In this document: positions 1-6,352 of the stretch, one piece after another
How positions within the stretch are numbered: the stretch's first letter is position 1
Layout: every line of letters begins with the position of its first letter
Assembly (NCBI GenBank): GCA_900551225.1
Contig: URUZ01000037.1
Location: 1-20,953 of the forward strand
Source: an uncultured Clostridium sp.
GTDB taxonomy: Bacteria > Bacillota > Clostridia > Lachnospirales > Lachnospiraceae
Length of the DNA: 20,953 nucleotides
Direction of reading: 5' to 3'
The notes under the pieces: generated by a model
What the model was told of the DNA's origin: nothing
The model's input: only the letters and a program-made list of their open reading frames with translations
Databases searched by the model: none
Made by a program: the position numbers and the translations under genes

Positions 1-1662
1 GAAGCGTATATGGGCCCGGTGCATGAGGAACAGGGGCTTATGGAGAAGCTGGAGGAAGCCAGGGGAAAGCTGGTGCCTGGTGGCGGTTACACATCCACAG
101 AGAGCAGGGAGGATCTGGAATTTATACTGAAGTATTTTGATCTGGACTCTGTGTACAGTCTGACCATTATGGACAGTGACTCACAGGGCAGGGAATATGG
201 GCGGCTTCTGGAATCCCTGGACCAATTCCCCAGGCTTAGGTGGCTGGTCATAGAGCTTCCCAAGGAGCGCGTTTCCCTTGATTTTATGGAAACAATGGGC
301 CAGCTGGAGCAGCTCACCTTGACTGCGGAGGGTGTGTGCAGTCCTGTGAGGCGGGAACTGTTTCCCGGGAAGCTGAACCGCATCAGCTTTAACCTGGGGG
401 ACATGCAGTCTGCGGCCTATCTGCTGGATGGCCTGAAGGGGAAAAAACTGGAGCGTCTGGAGATAACCGGGCAGGATATGAGAGCGGATTTCCCGCTGGA
501 GCTGCTGGCCGGTATTCCGGCGGAATATGTACTGCTTAGCTGCGGCGTGGAAGGTCTGCCACAGGAGATGGCCGGGGAAATGCTGATAGAAGCGTTGGAA
601 TTTACCGCAGACTCGGAACAACAGCTGGCGGCGGTGCAGGAGATCAAGAGCCTGAAAAGTCTGGATGTGCACATCATTCCGCCGAGCGCAGGCGAGGGGG
701 AGTTACCTTGCATTCCGCCGAGCGCAGGCGAGGGGGAGTTACCTTGCATTCCGCCGAGCGCAGGCGAGCCCCCCAATGACAACCGGTTGCCGGTGCTATC
801 CTCAGTGAAAACGGCTCCACTGTTTCAGCGGGAGATGGATCTGCGGATCTGGTTTGCCCAGGAGATGGTGGAGTTTGAGGAGGAACGGTATCCTGGCACA
901 GGCGCGGTCATGGCTGGGGATTTGGAGGAATATACGGGGATTCAGGCTGTGGAGCTGGGGCGGGATGAAATCATCTCATCCTACCAGAGCTATTACAGGG
1001 AAGGAAAACGCATCGAATGCTTTTCAAGGCACAGGTACATGAGGGACGAGGAGGAGAAATCCGCAGGGGGATGGGAAAGTACATACCTGGACCCGGTGAT
1101 CCTCATAACAGGGGATGGCATCCACCAGATTCTGGATATGGGGGAGGTGGAGGGCGGAGGTTATCGGTCCGACGCCATGAAGTTTCCGGATATAAACTCT
1201 GACGGAGCGCCGGATATTACGCTCAGCCTGGGCATATACGGAACAGGGGCTACCTCCTGTGAACAGGCCTGGCTCTGGAACCCCGCGAAGAAACGGTATG
1301 ACCTGTGTGAGGGATATGCTGATATCAGCAATCCGAGGCTGGATGAGGAACACCAGGTGATTCGCGGCTCCTGGAGAAACAATGGGGCCTCCCACGGATG
1401 GGGAATTTACAAGTATATAGAGGGCCAGGGCATAGTCTGCCAAAGATCGATGAGGGAATCCCTACTCCTTTCCGATGAATATCCTGAGGAGTATCGGGGA
1501 ATCTCGGACTATGCGGAGCTATGGGAGATTACAGAGTGGGAGCAGGATGGGGGACAATGGAAGCAGGTCCAGCATTTTTATATGGTCAATGAACCGGGCA
1601 AGGAGCGGGTGGAGCCGGAGATATACAAGTCCTATTCTGAACCCGGCAGTTACTGGGGATAA
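1..1662 (+). CDS. Hypothetical protein, LRR-like N-terminal half and Ca-loop C-terminal half (5' partial)
   Basis: The reading frame is open from the first base of the window. The first Met (position 10) has no room for a visible ribosome binding site, so the true start probably lies upstream. I do not recognise a named family. Counting from that Met, residues about 45-220 are leucine-rich with spaced segments such as LRWLVIELP, LEQLTLTAEG and LERLEITGQD, like degenerate leucine-rich repeats. Residues 223-253 are a tandem repeat (IPPSAGEGELPC). The rest includes DINSDGAPD at residues 394-402, the spacing of a calcium-binding loop seen in FG-GAP/VCBS-like and XAC2610-like domains, followed by a Trp/Tyr/Gly-rich region. 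No membrane segment is visible in the part present; a signal peptide could lie upstream. A surface or secreted protein is possible but not shown. Only 82 bases separate it from the next gene. Confidence 0.7.
   Translation, partial: EAYMGPVHEEQGLMEKLEEARGKLVPGGGYTSTESREDLEFILKYFDLDSVYSLTIMDSDSQGREYGRLLESLDQFPRLRWLVIELPKERVSLDFMETMGQLEQLTLTAEGVCSPVRRELFPGKLNRISFNLGDMQSAAYLLDGLKGKKLERLEITGQDMRADFPLELLAGIPAEYVLLSCGVEGLPQEMAGEMLIEALEFTADSEQQLAAVQEIKSLKSLDVHIIPPSAGEGELPCIPPSAGEGELPCIPPSAGEPPNDNRLPVLSSVKTAPLFQREMDLRIWFAQEMVEFEEERYPGTGAVMAGDLEEYTGIQAVELGRDEIISSYQSYYREGKRIECFSRHRYMRDEEEKSAGGWESTYLDPVILITGDGIHQILDMGEVEGGGYRSDAMKFPDINSDGAPDITLSLGIYGTGATSCEQAWLWNPAKKRYDLCEGYADISNPRLDEEHQVIRGSWRNNGASHGWGIYKYIEGQGIVCQRSMRESLLLSDEYPEEYRGISDYAELWEITEWEQDGGQWKQVQHFYMVNEPGKERVEPEIYKSYSEPGSYWG
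675..768 (+). repeat. In-frame 36-nt tandem repeat, 2.6 copies
   Basis: Two identical 36-nt units (675-710 and 711-746) and the first 22 nt of a third (747-768) lie in tandem inside the hypothetical gene and keep the frame, encoding IPPSAGEGELPC twice and then IPPSAGE. Each unit holds a small inverted repeat, CGCC..GGCG. The units show no synonymous drift, so they expanded recently or are kept identical. The third copy breaks off into a C-run at 769-774. Confidence 0.9.
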
Positions 1663-1690
1663 ATCTCCTGTGTCTGCCCGGCGCAGTGCA

Positions 1691-1729
1691 TTGACAGCAA
1701 TTAATCAGTAGAGCGTTAAGACGCGCTCT
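1691..1729 (+). promoter_or_regulatory. Weak promoter-like box and 5' leader hairpin before the YgiQ gene
   Basis: TTGACA at 1691-1696 matches a -35 box exactly, but I see no good -10 at 16-18 nt. A 6-bp hairpin (AGAGCG at 1710-1715, CGCTCT at 1724-1729) sits just upstream of the ribosome binding site of the YgiQ-family gene. It may be a leader structure or a weak stop for the preceding gene. Support is slight. Confidence 0.25.
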
Positions 1730-1744
1730 GGAACGGAGAAATAC

Positions 1745-4045
1745 ATGAAACAGGATTATTTACCAATCAGCAGGGCGGATATGAATATCCGTGGCTGGAA
1801 ACAGTGCGATTTTGTATATATATCAGGGGATGCCTATGTGGACCACCCCTCCTTCGGACATGCCATTATCAGCCGTATTCTGGAGTCCCACGGATATAAG
1901 GTGGGCATCATTGCCCAGCCGGACTGGAAGGACAAGAACAGCATCACCGTGCTGGGGGAGCCGAGGCTGGGATTTCTGGTGTCCGGAGGCAACATGGACT
2001 CCATGGTAAACCATTACTCCGTGTCCAAGAAACGCAGAAACCAGGATTCCTACACCCCGGGCGGGGAGATGGGGAAACGGCCGGATTACGCCACTGTGGT
2101 ATACTGCAATCTGATCCGTTCTGTCTATAAGCAGGCGCCCATTATCATCGGTGGTATCGAAGCCAGCCTGCGCAGGCTGGCCCACTATGACTACTGGTCC
2201 AACAAGCTGAAACGGTCCATTCTTCTGGACTCCCAGGCGGACCTGATCTCTTACGGCATGGGGGAGCGGTCCATTGTGGAGATTGCGGACGCCCTGGACA
2301 GCGGGCTGGATGTCAAGGATATTTCGTTTATTGATGGGACTGTGTATAAGACCAAGGATATCAGCACGGTCTATGATTATGAACAGCTGCCCTCCTACGG
2401 TGATCTGCAGAAGGACAAGAAGGAGTATGCCAAAAGCTACTATGTACAATACTGCAATACCGACCCATTTACCGGGAAACGTCTGGTTGAGCCATATGAC
2501 AACGGCGTTTTTGTGGTGCAGAATCCTCCCGCCAAGCCGCTGACCCAGCTGGAAATGGATGAGGTATATAATCTTCCCTACATGCGCAATTATCACCCCA
2601 GCTATGAGGAACTGGGCGGCATACCCGCTATCCGGGAGGTGAAGTTCAGCCTGATCAGCAACAGGGGATGTTTCGGCGCATGCAGCTTCTGCGCCCTGAC
2701 CTTCCACCAGGGACGTATCATCCAGGCCAGAAGCCATGAATCACTGGTCAATGAGGCCAAGCTGCTCACAGAGGAGCCGGATTTTAAGGGATACATCCAT
2801 GACGTGGGCGGGCCCACGGCTAACTTCAGGTTCCCGGCCTGCGAGAAGCAGATGACCAAGGGCGCCTGCCCCCACAAGCAGTGCCTGTTCCCCAAGCCCT
2901 GCGCGAATATAAATGCGGACCACTCGGATTATATTGAGCTGCTGCGGAAACTGCGCACCCTGCCCAAGGTGAAGAAGGTATTCATCCGTTCGGGCATCCG
3001 TTTTGATTATTTGCTGGCGGATAAGAACCGGAAGTTCTTAAGGGAGCTGTGCCAGCACCATGTCAGCGGCCAGCTGAAGGTGGCTCCCGAGCATGTGGCG
3101 GATAATGTGCTGAAACGCATGGGCAAGCCGGAGAACAGCGTGTACCGCCAGTTTGTGAAGGAGTACAAGGAGATGAACGGCAGGCTGGGGCTGCAGCAGT
3201 ATCTGGTGCCTTACCTGATGTCCTCCCACCCCGGCTCCACGCTGAACGAGGCGGTGGAGCTGGCGGAGTATCTGCGGGATCTGGGCTATATGCCGGAACA
3301 GGTGCAGGATTTTTATCCCACGCCCTCCACCATATCCACCTGTATGTACTATACCGGATATGATCCCAGAACCATGGAGCAGGTGTACGTGCCTGTGAAC
3401 CCACATGAGAAAGCAATGCAGCGCGCCCTGATCCAGTACCGCAACCCCAACAACTATGAGCTGGTGGTGGAGGCCCTGCGCAAGGCGGGCAGAACCGACC
3501 TGATCGGATTTGACAAGAAATGCCTGGTACGGCCCCGGAATATGGCCGGCGGTCGGTGGGGCGACGGACGTGGGGGATACCAGGGTAAAGCTGGCGAGGC
3601 CCGTGGGGGATACCAAGGGAAAGCTGGTGACGCCCGTGGGGGATACCAGGGTAAAGCTGGCGAGGCCCGCGGAGGATACCAAGGGAAAGCTGGCGACGCC
3701 CGCGGAGGATACCAAGGGAAAGCTGGCGATGCCCGCGGAGGATACCAAGGGAAAGCTGGCGAGACCCGCGGAGGATACCAGAGTAAAGCTGGCGACGCCC
3801 GCGGAGGATACCAGGGTAAAGCTGAGGACGTCCGCGTGGGCTACCAAGGGAAAGCTGGCGAGGCCCGTGGGGGATACCAAGGGAAAGCTGGTGACGCCCG
3901 CAGCCAGACCTGGGACAGAAACCGGGCAGCAGGCAGGCCAGGGGATACGCGCGTCACAACCGCCGGCCGGCCCACAGAGCGCTCCGGCGCTTCCGCCAAG
4001 CCCAAAAAGACCATCAGGAATGTTCACAAAAAAGCAAAACACTGA
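1745..4045 (+). CDS. ygiQ: YgiQ family radical SAM protein with repetitive RGG-type tail
   Basis: This is a cytoplasmic radical SAM protein of the YgiQ/UPF0313 family; its substrate is not established. The radical SAM cluster motif C-x3-C-x2-C is at residues 309-316 (GCFGACSFCALTF). It would hold the 4Fe-4S cluster that cleaves S-adenosylmethionine. The N-terminal region (GYKVGIIAQPDW, LGEPRLGFLVSGGNMDSMVN) and the block after the cluster (GYIHDVGGPTANF, RSGIRFDYL, LKVAPEH) are typical of the family. The family core ends near residue 600. From 609 onward there is a Gly/Arg/Lys-rich tail of ten 11-residue repeats and then a basic end. GGAG six bases upstream supports the start. The gene looks monocistronic, with a strong terminator after it. 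It is not a sulfatase-activating enzyme, as it lacks that SPASM-type architecture. Confidence 0.92.
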   Translation: MKQDYLPISRADMNIRGWKQCDFVYISGDAYVDHPSFGHAIISRILESHGYKVGIIAQPDWKDKNSITVLGEPRLGFLVSGGNMDSMVNHYSVSKKRRNQDSYTPGGEMGKRPDYATVVYCNLIRSVYKQAPIIIGGIEASLRRLAHYDYWSNKLKRSILLDSQADLISYGMGERSIVEIADALDSGLDVKDISFIDGTVYKTKDISTVYDYEQLPSYGDLQKDKKEYAKSYYVQYCNTDPFTGKRLVEPYDNGVFVVQNPPAKPLTQLEMDEVYNLPYMRNYHPSYEELGGIPAIREVKFSLISNRGCFGACSFCALTFHQGRIIQARSHESLVNEAKLLTEEPDFKGYIHDVGGPTANFRFPACEKQMTKGACPHKQCLFPKPCANINADHSDYIELLRKLRTLPKVKKVFIRSGIRFDYLLADKNRKFLRELCQHHVSGQLKVAPEHVADNVLKRMGKPENSVYRQFVKEYKEMNGRLGLQQYLVPYLMSSHPGSTLNEAVELAEYLRDLGYMPEQVQDFYPTPSTISTCMYYTGYDPRTMEQVYVPVNPHEKAMQRALIQYRNPNNYELVVEALRKAGRTDLIGFDKKCLVRPRNMAGGRWGDGRGGYQGKAGEARGGYQGKAGDARGGYQGKAGEARGGYQGKAGDARGGYQGKAGDARGGYQGKAGETRGGYQSKAGDARGGYQGKAEDVRVGYQGKAGEARGGYQGKAGDARSQTWDRNRAAGRPGDTRVTTAGRPTERSGASAKPKKTIRNVHKKAKH
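3569..3898 (+). repeat. Ten tandem 33-nt units encoding RGGYQGKAG(D/E)A
   Basis: Ten consecutive 33-nt units lie at the 3' end of the YgiQ-family gene. The protein unit is R-G-G-Y-Q-G-K-A-G-(D/E)-A, with minor variants (S for G in one unit, AEDV and RVG around units 8-9). Every copy keeps the frame. Copies differ mainly at synonymous positions (for example CGT/CGC and GGG/AGG variants), so the array is not brand new. The product is a charged, disordered tail like RGG-type RNA-binding tails. Confidence 0.95.
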
Positions 4046-4049
4046 TTCC

Positions 4050-4102
4050 AAAATGGATGCTAACCGTCAAAATGCGTTTTTGGCGGAGGGCATCCATTTT
4101 TT
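4050..4102 (+). terminator. Rho-independent terminator after the YgiQ gene
   Basis: A long two-part hairpin starts five bases after the stop codon. The outer stem is AAAATGGATGC with GCATCCATTTT. The inner stem is CCGTCAAAA with TTTTTGGCGG, allowing one G-U pair. It ends in a run of six T, 4097-4102. It insulates the restriction-modification genes from upstream transcription. Confidence 0.88.
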
Positions 4103-4136
4103 AGAACACATGTTTGATAAAACCTGAAAAATCTCC

Positions 4137-4165
4137 TTGTTTTAATGGATACTCTAAGGTATAAT
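4137..4165 (+). promoter_or_regulatory. Sigma-A type promoter of the restriction-modification operon
   Basis: -35 TTGTTT (4137-4142) and a perfect -10 TATAAT (4160-4165) are 17 bp apart. The start site would fall near 4172. The region is AT-rich, lies after a terminator and lies before the methyltransferase gene. Confidence 0.7.
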
Positions 4166-4178
4166 GTCCAATATGGAC
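4166..4178 (+). promoter_or_regulatory. Inverted repeat at the transcription start, candidate operator
   Basis: GTCCA-ATA-TGGAC is a perfect 5-3-5 inverted repeat touching the -10 box and covering the expected start site, a classic repressor position. The methyltransferase downstream carries an N-terminal HTH, so it may bind here and limit its own synthesis. That link is inference. Confidence 0.45.
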
Positions 4179-4209
4179 TGAAATTAGTTGCATAAGGAGA
4201 ACGCAATAC

Positions 4210-6351
4210 ATGGAGATGACGGCAACACAGATCGCCAGGGAATTGGACATTTCCCGTTCCTATCTGTACTACCTCAAGAATAATGGCGCCTTTTCAGTGG
4301 AGGTGGATGAGAACGGGCGTCCGGTGTGGAACCGGGAGGTCTGTGAGAGCATCCGAAGGATGCTTAAGGAGCGCAAGGTGCCCGCGCCGGAGAAGGCGGA
4401 GGAATCCTACCGGACCATCCGCATCAACAACCGCAGATATCTGGGGAATAAATATAAGCTTCTTGACTTTATCCGCAGCATCGTGAAGGATGAGTGCAGA
4501 GGCATCAACACCGTGGCCGATATATTTGCAGGCACGGGCGCCGTGGCATCTGCATTTACAGATAAAAAGCTGATTACCAATGACATCATGTACAGCAATT
4601 ACATCTGCCACAAGGCCTGGTTTGACAGCCAGCCCTACTCTGAGGAGAAGCTGGTAGACCTGATTCTGGACTATAACAGCGTGCAGGTGGATGAAGAGAA
4701 CTACATGACGGAGCATTTTGCAGATACATATTTTTCCAGGGAGGACTGCGCCCGCATCGGCTACATCCGGGAGAACATTGAGCGCCTCCACAAGGACGGG
4801 GAGATCAATGAGCGGGAGCGCGCCCTGCTGATCACCTCCCTGCTTTACGCTATGGATAAGATCGCCAACACCTGCGGCCACTACGATGCCTACCGCAAGG
4901 GGGCTGCTTTTGAGCGCCATCTGGAGCTGGCCCTGCCTGTTCCGGAGGAGCAGCTGAATGCCAACAATGTGTGTTATAACCAGGATACCAACCTGCTGGC
5001 GCAGAAGATCGAGGCGGATCTGGTGTATATTGACCCGCCCTACAATTCCCGGCAATACTGCGACGCCTACCACCTATTGGAAAATGTAGCCCGCTGGGAG
5101 AAGCCTGATGTCCACGGCGTTGCAAAGAAGATGGACCGGACCGCCCTTAAGAGCGATTACTGCACCACCAGGGCGGCGGATGCATTTGAGGAGCTGATCG
5201 GGAATATCCGGGCCAGATACATTTTGCTGTCCTATAACAACATGGCGGAGAAGGGGAATGAGCGATCCAACGCCAAGATCAGTGATGAGGATATTATGCG
5301 GATTCTGGGAAAGAAGGGACAGGTTACGGTGTATTCTGAGAGCTACAAGGCATTTACCACGGGTAAGTCCGATATTAAGGAGAATGAGGAGCGCCTATTT
5401 CTGTGCAGATGCAGTGCCAAGGAGAAGGAGCTGATCCAGTCCCCCCTCAACTATACCGGCGGGAAGTTTAAGCTGCTGCCTCAGATTCTGCCCTTGTTTC
5501 CGAGGGATTTAAACCAGGTTGTCGATCTGTTCTGCGGGGGCTGCAATGTGGGCATCAATGTGGCGGCCAGCAAGGTGACCTTCAATGACACCAATGAGTG
5601 CCTGATCCGCCTGTTTGATGTGTTCGGCCGGCTGGACAAGGAGCTGGTGTTTTCCGAGATCAGCAGGATCATTGACCGGTTTGAGCTTTCCAGATCCTGG
5701 GAGAAGGGTTATAGTTATTATGAGTGCGGCAGCTCATCGGATGGGCTGGGGGCCTACAACCGCCAGCGTTTTCTGAGGCTGCGGGAAGCATTTAACGGGA
5801 AGGAGGAGCGGGACGACGAGTATTATCTCATGCTCTATGTGCTGATCGTCTACTCCTTTAACAACCAGATCCGATTTAACAGCAAGGGGCAGTTTAACCT
5901 TCCGGTGGGTAAACGTGATTTCAACCCGCGGATGCAGAAGAAGCTGTCCGCATTTATGGACAGGATTAAGAGCGGGGATTATCAGTTTATCAACCGGGAT
6001 TTCCGGAAGGTCCAGCCTGAGGAATGGGGGCCGGATACATTTTTCTATGTGGACCCGCCGTATCTGATCACCACGGCCACCTACAATGAACAGAATGGGT
6101 GGACCGGGGAGGATGAGCGGGATCTGCTGGAGTATCTGGACCGGGTAGACAGCTGCGGTTCCCGGTTTGCCCTCTCCAATGTGGTGGAGAGCAGGGGCCG
6201 GGTCAACGAGATCCTGGTGGACTGGGTGAAGCGCCATAAGGGCAGATACCGGATGATTCCCCTGGATTTCAGCTATTCTAATTCCAACTACCACATCAAG
6301 GACCGTACCGGAGCCACCAAAGAGGTGCTGGTCGTCAATTACGGAGGCTGA
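4210..6351 (+). CDS. Fused double D12-class N6-adenine DNA methyltransferase with N-terminal HTH (Type IIS-like)
   Basis: This is the DNA methyltransferase of a restriction-modification system; it transfers methyl from S-adenosylmethionine to N6 of adenine. Residues 3-52 form a MerR/excisionase-like HTH (TATQIARELDISRSYLYYLK). The first methylase domain has motif X at 76-85 (RYLGNKYKLL), the SAM-binding motif DIFAGTG at 104-110 and the catalytic DPPY at 275-278. The second has NYTGGKFKLL from 414, DLFCGGCNVG from 439 and DPPY at 615-618. Two complete D12 domains in one chain are the arrangement of M.FokI, where each half methylates one strand of an asymmetric site. M.FokI-type enzymes also start with the RFIG-like block; the extra HTH in front is less usual. 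GGAG ten bases upstream favours the Met at 4210. The next gene starts one base after the stop, so the two are co-translated. The exact recognition sequence cannot be read from the protein. Confidence 0.92.
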   Translation: MEMTATQIARELDISRSYLYYLKNNGAFSVEVDENGRPVWNREVCESIRRMLKERKVPAPEKAEESYRTIRINNRRYLGNKYKLLDFIRSIVKDECRGINTVADIFAGTGAVASAFTDKKLITNDIMYSNYICHKAWFDSQPYSEEKLVDLILDYNSVQVDEENYMTEHFADTYFSREDCARIGYIRENIERLHKDGEINERERALLITSLLYAMDKIANTCGHYDAYRKGAAFERHLELALPVPEEQLNANNVCYNQDTNLLAQKIEADLVYIDPPYNSRQYCDAYHLLENVARWEKPDVHGVAKKMDRTALKSDYCTTRAADAFEELIGNIRARYILLSYNNMAEKGNERSNAKISDEDIMRILGKKGQVTVYSESYKAFTTGKSDIKENEERLFLCRCSAKEKELIQSPLNYTGGKFKLLPQILPLFPRDLNQVVDLFCGGCNVGINVAASKVTFNDTNECLIRLFDVFGRLDKELVFSEISRIIDRFELSRSWEKGYSYYECGSSSDGLGAYNRQRFLRLREAFNGKEERDDEYYLMLYVLIVYSFNNQIRFNSKGQFNLPVGKRDFNPRMQKKLSAFMDRIKSGDYQFINRDFRKVQPEEWGPDTFFYVDPPYLITTATYNEQNGWTGEDERDLLEYLDRVDSCGSRFALSNVVESRGRVNEILVDWVKRHKGRYRMIPLDFSYSNSNYHIKDRTGATKEVLVVNYGG

Positions 6352-6352
6352 T

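Noticed and set aside
3569..3898. CRISPR-like array
   Set aside because: There are no unique spacers between the repeats; the units are contiguous and code for a regular protein tail. The 675-768 repeats are rejected as CRISPR for the same reason.
1745..4045. The YgiQ radical SAM protein as the maturase (anSME) of the sulfatase at 19418
   Set aside because: It has family-wide YgiQ motifs and lacks the additional cysteine-rich SPASM domain of anSME enzymes. It also lies more than 15 kb away in a separate transcript.
3038..4051. Long open frame on the minus strand opposite the YgiQ gene tail, encoding a repetitive hydrophobic protein
   Set aside because: It is a mirror of the 33-nt repeats and GC-rich codons of the plus-strand gene. 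It has no ribosome site or promoter, and the plus-strand protein has clear family motifs.
3510..4127. Second plus-strand frame running through the same repeats (VGDTKGKLAR-like units)
   Set aside because: A 33-nt repeat keeps every frame open by construction. The frame has no ribosome site and continues past the real gene into the terminator.
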